Notes under the pieces: generated by a model
What the model saw: only the letters and a program-made list of their open reading frames with translations
Told to the model about the DNA's origin: nothing
The model's database searches: none
Source of the DNA: Streptomyces sp. NRRL S-1022
GTDB taxonomy: Bacteria > Actinomycetota > Actinomycetes > Streptomycetales > Streptomycetaceae
DNA: 64,000 nucleotides
Direction of reading: 5' to 3'
Assembly (NCBI RefSeq): GCF_000720135.1
Contig: NZ_JOIU01000002.1
Location: 186,001 to 250,000 of the forward strand
Shown: in pieces, positions 10,696 through 17,398 of the stretch
Layout of the letters: the number at the start of each line of letters is the position of its first letter
Numbering within the stretch: the stretch's first letter is position 1
Position numbers and translations under genes: made by a program

Positions 10696-11673
10696 ATGGT
10701 GTTCAAGAGGCTGCTGGGCGCGATCGGGGTCGGCGGCCCCTCCGTGGACACGGTGCTGGACGGCGGCGCGGCGCTGCCCGGCGGCGCGCTGGCCGGCCGG
10801 GTGCTGTTGCGGGGCGGTGGTGCGGCCGTGGAGGTCGAGCACATCGGCCTGGAGCTGATCGCGCGCGTCGAGGCGGAGCACGCGGAGGGCGAGAGCGAGG
10901 GCACGGTCGTCTTCGAGCGGTTCACCGTGGGCGGCGGCTTCCGGCTCGGCGAGCATGCGGAGCGCGAGCTGCCGTTCAGCGTGCCGCTTCCCTGGGAGAC
11001 CCCGGTGACCGAGTTGCACGGGCAGCCGCTCGGCATCGTGCTGGGCGTGCGCACGGAGGTCTCGGTGGCCGGCGCCCGGGACAAGGGCGATCTGGATCCG
11101 CTGGCCGTCCGCCCGCTGCCGGTGCAGGAAGCCGTGCTGGAGGCCCTCGGCGGGCTGGGCTTCGGCTTCCGCTCGGCCGATCTGGAGTACGGCCGCATCG
11201 GCGGTACGGGTCAGCAGTTGCCGTTCTACCAGGAGATCGAGCTGACCCCGCCCCCGCAGTACGCGCACGCGGTCGGTGAGATCGAGCTGACCTTCCTGGC
11301 CTCCCCCACGGGCGTCGAGGTCGTCCTGGAGGCGGACAGGCGCGGCGGGTTGCACGCGGCGGCCCATGACGCCCTGACCCGTTTCATCGTGCGCCACGAG
11401 GACGCGCCGGCCCGTGACTGGCCGGCGGAGGTCGACGGCTGGATCCGCCAGGTGACCGAGCACCGCGACGCCTACGGCAGCCACGCGGCGTACGGCCACG
11501 ACGGCAGACCCCCGGCCGGCCTGCACTCCTTCGACACCCACCACTCCGGCCCGGGCCTGGGCACCGCCGTGGCCGCGGGTGCGGCGGGCCTCGCCTTGGC
11601 CGTGGCGGGCGGCATGGTGGCCGCGGAAGTCGTGGACGAGATCGGGGACTTCTTCGAGGGGGAGGAGGACTGA
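10696..11673 (+). CDS. Spo0M family sporulation-control protein
   Basis: A 325-residue cytoplasmic protein of the Spo0M family, with an arrestin-like beta-sandwich fold. The N-terminus (MVFKRLLGAIGVGGPSVDTV), the ELPFSVPLPWETPVTE segment near residue 95 and the EIELTFLASPTGVEVVLEADRR segment near 200 are characteristic. In Bacillus Spo0M affects sporulation onset; in Streptomyces its role is poorly defined. After about residue 270 there is a His/Gly-rich linker and a hydrophobic Ala/Gly stretch (GTAVAAGAAGLALAVAGGMV) before an acidic tail (FFEGEED), an extension beyond the core domain that may associate with membrane. A purine-rich ribosome site (GAAGGAG) lies before the ATG. It is convergent with the TatA-like gene. 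Confidence 0.85.
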   Translation: MVFKRLLGAIGVGGPSVDTVLDGGAALPGGALAGRVLLRGGGAAVEVEHIGLELIARVEAEHAEGESEGTVVFERFTVGGGFRLGEHAERELPFSVPLPWETPVTELHGQPLGIVLGVRTEVSVAGARDKGDLDPLAVRPLPVQEAVLEALGGLGFGFRSADLEYGRIGGTGQQLPFYQEIELTPPPQYAHAVGEIELTFLASPTGVEVVLEADRRGGLHAAAHDALTRFIVRHEDAPARDWPAEVDGWIRQVTEHRDAYGSHAAYGHDGRPPAGLHSFDTHHSGPGLGTAVAAGAAGLALAVAGGMVAAEVVDEIGDFFEGEED

Positions 11674-11727
11674 GCGGCAGAGCGCACCAGGAGAACGGGG
11701 AGACCGGGAGGAGACGGGGAGGACCGC

Positions 11728-11907
11728 TCAGCCGGCGGAGCCCTGCGTACCGTTCTCGTCCTTCATCGCCTTCGCCTCGCTCTTGAGGATGCGCAGGGAC
11801 TTGCCCAGGGCGCGGGCGGTGTCGGGAAGCTTCCGGGAACCGAACAGCAGGAGGAACACGACCGCGACGATCAGCAGATGCCAGGGCTCAAGTCCGTTGC
11901 GAAGCAT
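11728..11907 (-). CDS. TatA/TatE-like twin-arginine translocase subunit
   Basis: A 59-residue reading frame that reads [10 protein letters not shown], then one transmembrane helix ([13 protein letters not shown]) and the TatA hinge and amphipathic helix [20 protein letters not shown], and ends with a charged tail. The FG-x-KLP-x-x-A-R-x-LGKSLR pattern is diagnostic of TatA/E proteins, which build the Tat export pore in the cytoplasmic membrane. A GGAAGGGGG ribosome site precedes the ATG at 11907. It stands apart from any tatC, so it is probably a secondary TatA paralogue. The tail is shorter than in the main Streptomyces TatA. Confidence 0.88.
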   Translation of the reverse strand: MLRNGLEPWHLLIVAVVFLLLFGSRKLPDTARALGKSLRILKSEAKAMKDENGTQGSAG

Positions 11908-11985
11908 GACCGCCCCCTTCCTTGGTCTCAGCTCGCGACAACGCTTGCCGCATTGCGCAACTGTACAACCCCGGTCGGAGGGTGC

Positions 11986-14625
11986 TCAGGGAACCCCCGG
12001 CGGCACCAGGCGCCGGTCGTGTCGGGACTTCGCCGCCGTGAGGGCCAGGGCGTACAGAGCGAGGACGGCGGCGAGCGGCAGATGACAGGCGACGGGCAGC
12101 GCGGTCATGCCGAGTGCGGTGCCCGGCGGGCCGGCCGGCAGGGCCAGGGCGACCGCGGCGAGCAGGGCCGCCGCCCTGCCGACCGGGCCGGGCCGCCCGC
12201 CCTGGGCCCGCCGGTGGCCGGTGCGCAGCAGCAGCATCACCAGGGCCTGGGTGAGCAGGTTCTCGGTGAACCAGGCCGAGTGGAACACGGTCTGGTCGGC
12301 CAGGGTGCCGGAGCCGTGCGGGGCGAGCGCGAGGATGCCGAAGGTGGCGAGGTCGGCGACGGCGTTGAGCAGGCCGAAGCCGGTGATGAAGCGCAGGAAG
12401 GAAGGTGGCCGCAGCACGGTCGGCCGGCGTAGGGCCCGCGCGTCGGGCCGGTCGAGGGCGAAGGCGAGCTGGGCGGCGTCGAAGCACAGGTTCTGCGCGA
12501 GCACCTGGACCGGGAGCATCGGCAGGAAGGGCAGCAGCAGTCCGGCGGCGAGCATGGCGAGGACGTTGCCGAGATTGGAGGAGAGTGTGACACGGAGATA
12601 GGAGGCGATGTTGGCGCTGCTGTGGCGGCCCGCGGTGACGGCGTGACCGATCGCGGTGAGGTCCTTGGCGGCCAGCACCACGTCGGCGCTCTCACGGGCC
12701 ACGGCCACGGCTCCCCGGGGTGCCAGGCCGACGTCGGCGGCGAGCAGGGCGGGCACGTCGTTGACACCGTCGCCGAGGAAACCCACGGTGTGCCCGGCGG
12801 CGCGCAGTTCACCGACGAGACGCGCCTTGTCCTCGGGAGTGCACCGAGCCACGACGGTGGTGCTCCCGGCCGCAGCGGTCGCGGTGCCCGCGAGGCTTCC
12901 GGCGCCCTCCGCGGCCACCCGCACCTCCCCCGGCGCCAGGCCCAGGTCGCGGCAGGCGTGGGCGGCTGTGCCGGGGTGGTCGCCGGTGAGGATGTGGACG
13001 GTGATGCCGAGACCGGTGAGGGTGCGGAGCGACTCGGGAGCGCCGGGGGTGAGTTCCTCGCGGAAGGTGACCAGACCGCGGAAGGTGAGGCCGCGTTCGT
13101 CGGCGGGGGTGTAGGGACGGGTGCGGGAGGCCCGTTCCGCGGTGGCGACGGCGAGCACGCGCTGTCCGGCGGCGGCCTCGCGGGCGGCGAGACCGAGCAG
13201 CCGCTGCCGTTCGGCGGCCGGCAGGTCGCAGCGGTCCAGGACGTCCTCGGGGGCGCCCTTGGTGACCAGCAGGTGGCGGCCGAGCGGGCCGGCGAGAACG
13301 GCGGTGGCAAGTCGCCGGCCGGGGCCGACGGGCAGGGCGGCGATACCGTCGTACCCCCCGTCACATGCCCAGCCGTACCCTCCGCCACGCTCCTCGCCGT
13401 AGCCAGCGCCGTGCTCCCTGTCGTGCACTCCGCCGTGCTCCTCGTCGACCCCTCCCCCGCGTTCCTCGGTCTTCAGCAGGGCCTCGTCGAGGGCGTCGGG
13501 GGTCGGCAGTTCGGCGAGCTGGAGGGTCCACCAGGCGGCGGTGGCCGCCCAGTGCAGCGGCTCGGGGTCGTCGCGGCCGTCGGGTCCGAGCGAGCGGGCG
13601 AGGACGGGCCGGTCCTGGGTGAGGGTGCCGGTCTTGTCCACGCACAGCACGTCGATCGCGCCGAGGTCGTGCAGCGCGGGCAGCCGGCGTACGACGACCC
13701 GGTGGCTGCGGGCCAGCAGCGCGGCGCCGCGGGCCAGGCAGGTGGTGACGATCACCGGGAGCATCTCGGGGGTGAGCCCGACGGCGACGGCGACGGCGAA
13801 CGGCAGGGTCTCCAGGCCCCGGCCGCGCAGCGCGGCGCCGGCCATGAGGACGAGCGGAGGGGTGAGGAGCATGAACCGGACGAGCACCCGGGCGATGCCG
13901 TGCACCGACCGGTCGAAGGCGCTCGGTTCGCGGCGCTCCGGCGCCCGCTGGGCGGCGGCGAAGCGGGTGCGGGGCCCGGTCGCGACGACGACCGCCGTGG
14001 CGCTGCCCGCGACCACCACGCTGCCCTGGAAGCACAGGTGGGACTCGGGTCGGGCCCCGGGGCCGGGCGGGTCTGCGGCGGCCTTGGCGACGGGCGCGGA
14101 CTCGCCGGTGAGGGCGGCCTGGCGCACGGTCAGCCCGCGGGCGCGCAGCAGTCGCACGTCGGCGGGGACGAGGTCGCCGGGTACGAGCCGGACGATGTCG
14201 CCGGGTACGAGGTCGGTCAGCGGGATCTCGTGGGCACGCGGTGGGGCGGTGTCATCGGTGCGGCGCAGCACGGTGGCGGTGCCGGCGACCAGGTCGCGCA
14301 GGGCCGCCAGGGCGCGGTCTGCGCGGCGCTCGCCGGCCGCGCGCAGCACGCAGCCGACGGCGACCAGCGTGAGGATCACGGTGGCGGTGCCCCAGGAGGC
14401 GACGCACGCGGAGACCAGACCGAGGGTGAGCAGGACGGCGGTGAAGGGGTCGCGCAGGCCGCGCGCCCAGCGGACGGCCCAGGAGGGGGCGTGCGGGTGG
14501 GGCGGGGTGTTCTCGCCGACGGCGGCGAGCCGTGCGGTGGCCTCGGCGTCGGTGAGTCCGCGGGGGCCGGTCTCCAGGCGCCGCAGTTCCTGGAGCACGG
14601 TGCCGGTCAGGGCCTCAGAGGCCAC
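11986..14625 (-). CDS. P-type ATPase, Mg2+-transporting (MgtA-like) class
   Basis: An 879-residue P-type ATPase. Seen are the actuator motif ALTGESAPVAK, the phosphorylation site DKTGTLT, the nucleotide-domain KGAPE and the hinge GDGVNDVPALLAADVG. The segment GLTPEMLPVIVTTCLARGA ahead of the phosphorylation domain is typical of the MgtA/MgtB magnesium class, and no N-terminal heavy-metal domain is present. Hydrophobic helices flank the actuator domain and fill the C-terminal 200 residues. In the nucleotide domain there is an unusual Gly/Glu/His/Tyr-rich insert of about 40 residues (encoded near 13350-13470). The 5' end overlaps the ArsR gene by 11 bp, so the two are an operon and the regulator probably senses a metal. 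The transported ion remains an inference. Confidence 0.88.
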   Translation of the reverse strand: MASEALTGTVLQELRRLETGPRGLTDAEATARLAAVGENTPPHPHAPSWAVRWARGLRDPFTAVLLTLGLVSACVASWGTATVILTLVAVGCVLRAAGERRADRALAALRDLVAGTATVLRRTDDTAPPRAHEIPLTDLVPGDIVRLVPGDLVPADVRLLRARGLTVRQAALTGESAPVAKAAADPPGPGARPESHLCFQGSVVVAGSATAVVVATGPRTRFAAAQRAPERREPSAFDRSVHGIARVLVRFMLLTPPLVLMAGAALRGRGLETLPFAVAVAVGLTPEMLPVIVTTCLARGAALLARSHRVVVRRLPALHDLGAIDVLCVDKTGTLTQDRPVLARSLGPDGRDDPEPLHWAATAAWWTLQLAELPTPDALDEALLKTEERGGGVDEEHGGVHDREHGAGYGEERGGGYGWACDGGYDGIAALPVGPGRRLATAVLAGPLGRHLLVTKGAPEDVLDRCDLPAAERQRLLGLAAREAAAGQRVLAVATAERASRTRPYTPADERGLTFRGLVTFREELTPGAPESLRTLTGLGITVHILTGDHPGTAAHACRDLGLAPGEVRVAAEGAGSLAGTATAAAGSTTVVARCTPEDKARLVGELRAAGHTVGFLGDGVNDVPALLAADVGLAPRGAVAVARESADVVLAAKDLTAIGHAVTAGRHSSANIASYLRVTLSSNLGNVLAMLAAGLLLPFLPMLPVQVLAQNLCFDAAQLAFALDRPDARALRRPTVLRPPSFLRFITGFGLLNAVADLATFGILALAPHGSGTLADQTVFHSAWFTENLLTQALVMLLLRTGHRRAQGGRPGPVGRAAALLAAVALALPAGPPGTALGMTALPVACHLPLAAVLALYALALTAAKSRHDRRLVPPGVP

Positions 14626-14983
14626 GGAGCCGGCGGGCCGGGACGGCGGCGGGCGTCTCGCGCTCGGCGAGCCGGCCGACGAGGAGGCGTACGACCTCGA
14701 CCACGGCGGCCTGTTCGGCGGTGTCGACGAAGTACACCTGACGGCGGCCCTCGCGGCGGGAGCGGACGAGTCCGGCGAGCTTGAGCTTGGTCAGGTGCTG
14801 GCTGACGGCGGGCAGCGCCCCGCCGACCCGCTCGGCGAGCCCGGTCACGTCGCTCTCGCCCTGGGCCAGCGCCCACACGATGTGCAGCCGGGCGGGCGCG
14901 GCGAGCAGTCCGAAGGCGGCGGCCGCCTCGGCGAGCACCTCGGCGGAGGGGTCCTGGTGGCCGGTGCCGGGCGCTGTCGCCAC
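14615..14983 (-). CDS. ArsR/SmtB-family transcriptional regulator
   Basis: A 122-residue winged-helix regulator. The region AAFGLLAAPARLHIVWAL (22-39) and the recognition helix GGALPAVSQHLTKLKLAGLV (54-73), followed by a basic wing RSRREGRRQVYF, are typical of ArsR/SmtB. These repressors generally release DNA when they bind a metal or metalloid, though no classical CxC alpha-3 metal motif is present, so ligand and mode of sensing are uncertain. It overlaps the P-ATPase gene by 11 bp and probably controls it. The symmetrical TTCTAC/GTAGAA sites about 100 bp upstream (15085-15114) are a possible operator, shared with divergent terB. Confidence 0.85.
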   Translation of the reverse strand: MATAPGTGHQDPSAEVLAEAAAAFGLLAAPARLHIVWALAQGESDVTGLAERVGGALPAVSQHLTKLKLAGLVRSRREGRRQVYFVDTAEQAAVVEVVRLLVGRLAERETPAAVPARRLRGL

Positions 14984-15084
14984 TGTCGCCTTCCTCCCGC
15001 TGCGTCGTCGCTGTGGTCCGGCTGTGTCCGCCGTGTTCGGGGACTCAGTCTAGATCTCGGGAACTTCCCGGCCGTCCCGTTCGT

Positions 15085-15114
15085 TTCTACATTGCTGTAG
15101 AAGTTATGTTCTAC
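15085..15114. promoter_or_regulatory. Three alternating TTCTAC/GTAGAA half-sites
   Basis: TTCTAC (15085-15090), GTAGAA (15097-15102) and TTCTAC (15109-15114) are each separated by exactly 6 bp, so the middle half-site makes a perfect palindrome with either neighbour. The array lies between the divergent arsR and terB starts. Such regular helical spacing (12 bp) points to a regulator, most simply the adjacent ArsR protein, or to a locally acting stress regulator of terB. No gene lies in 14984-15178. Confidence 0.55.
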
Positions 15115-15178
15115 GTCGTCGCAGAAGCAGCCGCCGGGATGCTGTCGGAGCATCAGGCGGCCGACCGGAGGAGCACAC

Positions 15179-15634
15179 ATGGCCCTGTGGGACCGCATCA
15201 AGGAGTCCGCGTCGCAGATGCAGACCCAGTTGGTGGCGAAGAAGAACGACCTGAAGAGCGGCGCGTTCCGCGATGCGAGCATGGCGATGTGCGCGCTCGT
15301 GGCCGCCGCCGACGGGACGGTGGATCCGTCGGAGCGGCAGCGGGTGGCCCAGCTCATCTCCACCAACGAGGTGTTGCAGAACTTCCCGGCGGACGACCTG
15401 CGCCGCCGCTTCGAGGAGAACCTGGACAAGCTGACGACGGACTTCGCCTTCGGCAAGGTGAGCGTGCTGCAGGAGATCGCCAAGGCGAAGAAGAAGCCCG
15501 CCGAGGCGCGGGCCGTCATCCAGATCGGCATCGTCATCGGCGGCGCGGACGGCGACTTCGACAAGGACGAGCGGGCCGTGGTGCGCGAGGCGTGCTACAC
15601 CCTGGACCTGCCGCCGCACGAGTTCGACCTCTGA
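15179..15634 (+). CDS. TerB-family tellurite-resistance protein
   Basis: A 151-residue TerB protein. The family's two acidic metal-binding loops are visible: DGTVDPSE (45-52) and DGDFDKDE (124-131), in a mainly helical protein. TerB binds divalent metal and acts at the inner face of the membrane in Ter-type stress responses; Streptomyces carry several copies together with TerD paralogues. It stands alone here. A GGAGGAG ribosome site precedes the ATG. The terminator at 16026-16070 ends this transcript far downstream. Confidence 0.9.
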   Translation: MALWDRIKESASQMQTQLVAKKNDLKSGAFRDASMAMCALVAAADGTVDPSERQRVAQLISTNEVLQNFPADDLRRRFEENLDKLTTDFAFGKVSVLQEIAKAKKKPAEARAVIQIGIVIGGADGDFDKDERAVVREACYTLDLPPHEFDL

Positions 15635-16025
15635 GCACGCGCGAGCGCACGAGGATCAGGGCAGCCGGCTGCGCACCCGGGCGGGGCTGCGGGTGGTGGG
15701 CCTGCCCGACCCGCACCGGGCGGGCCGGTCCCAGTGGCCGGTCCGGCTGACGGCGACGGCCCGGTCGGCGCAGGACATCGCCGGGCCGCCCGCCGCCCGC
15801 CGTGACAAGGCGAGACGAGACCGTTCCCCTCCGGCCCGGCCCTCCCCGGCGCCGGCCCCGGCTGAGAGCCGGCGGCCGTCCCCGCTCGCGCGCTCGCGGT
15901 CCGGGCCACGGCCGTACCAGCGGCCGGTCGCGGCGGGCCGGCCGGGGCGCCGCGGTCGACGGCCGGCACCGGCGTGGTGTCGGCGAGCCGGGCCAGGGCG
16001 GGCAGGGTGAGGCCGCGGCCGTCGA
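15635..16025. other. Gene-free gap with a possible ammonia-lyase remnant on the minus strand
   Basis: No intact gene is supported in this interval. On the minus strand, positions about 16032 to 15951 read VLLDGRGLTLPALARLAD and then VPAVD, which resembles the first residues of histidine or aromatic amino acid ammonia-lyases. After that the frame turns into Arg/Gly/Pro-rich sequence with no recognizable continuation. It may be a decayed gene start or chance in a GC-rich gap. Confidence 0.2.
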
Positions 16026-16070
16026 GCAGAACGCGGGTGCCCCCCGGGTCGGGGGGCACCCGCGTTCTGC
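16026..16070. terminator. Strong bidirectional hairpin between terB and the osmoprotectant-binding gene
   Basis: A perfect 20-bp stem (arms 16026-16045 and 16051-16070, starting GCAGAACGCGGG) with a 5-base loop. It lies between convergent genes and should stop transcription from both sides. There is no T-run, as is common in Streptomyces terminators. Confidence 0.85.
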
Positions 16071-16138
16071 ATGTCCACGGTCACTCCGGTCGCTCCGGTC
16101 GTTCTGCTCGTTCGAGCGGGGCGTTCGGGTGGTCGGTG

Positions 16139-17098
16139 TCAGGAGAGACCGGCGGACTTGAGCCAGGCCTGGGCGACGTCCAGCGGGTCCTTGTTCTCCA
16201 TCTGCACCTGGGTGTCCAGCTTCATCAGGGTCTCGGTGTCGAGCTTGGCGGAGACCGCGTTGAGCGCGTCGACGCCCTTCTGGGGCAGCGCGCTCTTGTA
16301 GGCGAGCGGCTGGACGTTCTCGAACCCGAACAGGTTCTTCGGGTCCTGGAGGACGACGAACTTCTCCTTGGAGATGTTCGCGTCGGTGGTGAAGAGGTCC
16401 GCGGCCTGCACGGCGTCCTTCTTCAGCGCCGCCAGCGTGAGCGGGCCGCCCGCGTCCAGCGCCTTGAAGGACTTGAACTCCAGGCCGTAGACGGACTTCA
16501 GGCCCACCAGACCCTGCTGCCGGGTCTGGAACTCCGGCGAGGCGCCGATGACCAGGTCCTTGGCGACGTCCTTCAGGTCGGCGATGGTGGAGTCGCCGGT
16601 GAGGTGGTACTTCTTCGCGGTGGCGGCGTTGACCGTCACCGAGTCCTTGTTCTGCGCCGCCGCCGGGTTCAGCAGCGTGAGCTTGGAGTCCAGTTTGCTG
16701 TTGATGGCGTCGGTGGTCTGGCCGAGGGTCTTCGGGGCGGCCTTCGGGTCGAGGTAGGCCAGCAGTGCGCCGTTGTACTCGGGCAGGACCGAGATGGAAC
16801 CGTTCTTTATCAGGCCGTAAGTGGTCTCGCGGCTGCCGATGTTCGGCTTGTAGGTGACCTTGATGCCCTTGGCCTTGAGGGCCTCGCCGTAGATGTCGGC
16901 GAGCAGGGTGCTCTCGGGGAAGTTGTTGGATCCGACGACGACGCTGTCGCCGCTCGCCTTGCCCTCTGTGAGCGGGTTGCCGCCGTTGTCGTCCTTGGAG
17001 GAACAGCCCGCCAGCAGAGCCGTCGCCGCCGCGAGGGCGACCGCCGCCGCGCCTCGGTTCCTCCGGATGGACCTGCTGATGTGGGTCGTGTAAGTCAC
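16139..17098 (-). CDS. Glycine betaine/osmoprotectant-binding lipoprotein (ProX/OpuCC-like)
   Basis: A 319-residue substrate-binding lipoprotein. After a basic N-terminus and hydrophobic stretch the lipobox LLAGC is followed by a Ser/Asp-rich linker. The mature protein has the quaternary-ammonium-binding family features VVVGSNNFPESTLLADIYGE, NIGSRETTYGLIKNGSISVLPEYNG and a late VLQDPKNLFGFENVQPL. It would capture glycine betaine, choline or carnitine outside the membrane. The frame is open far upstream to 19963, antisense to the conservon; the GTG at 17098 is chosen because it directly precedes the signal sequence. It is split from its presumed permeases and ATPase (21486-23931) by a conservon on the other strand. 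Confidence 0.88.
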   Translation of the reverse strand: MTYTTHISRSIRRNRGAAAVALAAATALLAGCSSKDDNGGNPLTEGKASGDSVVVGSNNFPESTLLADIYGEALKAKGIKVTYKPNIGSRETTYGLIKNGSISVLPEYNGALLAYLDPKAAPKTLGQTTDAINSKLDSKLTLLNPAAAQNKDSVTVNAATAKKYHLTGDSTIADLKDVAKDLVIGASPEFQTRQQGLVGLKSVYGLEFKSFKALDAGGPLTLAALKKDAVQAADLFTTDANISKEKFVVLQDPKNLFGFENVQPLAYKSALPQKGVDALNAVSAKLDTETLMKLDTQVQMENKDPLDVAQAWLKSAGLS

Positions 17099-17398
17099 CC
17101 GTCGATCCAATCCAGCTGGTTCTCGATCAGTCAAGGCCCACAGATCACCGATTGGCCTCGATCCGCGACTGCTCGTGCACGGAGAGCGGCTCCTTTGTAA
17201 CGGATTCTTGATGAAAGGTGAGCTGATCGTTCCCTCGAAGGGACTGTAGTCTCGGCGCAGTTGGTATCGACCACGGCGGTGTGCGGGGCCCGCTTCGGTG
17301 TCGCGAACACAGGCGTTTCGAGGGCGACCAGGCCCTCCACGTCCGGGAGATCCGGGAGCCGTGCCGCTCCCGGGCCAGACACCCACGAAGGAGGCCCG

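Noticed and set aside
15595..16059. A full-length gene on the minus strand in the terB/osmoprotectant gap
   Set aside because: The frame begins within the terminator hairpin and overlaps the terB end; only a short segment looks like a protein family, so it is listed only as a possible remnant.
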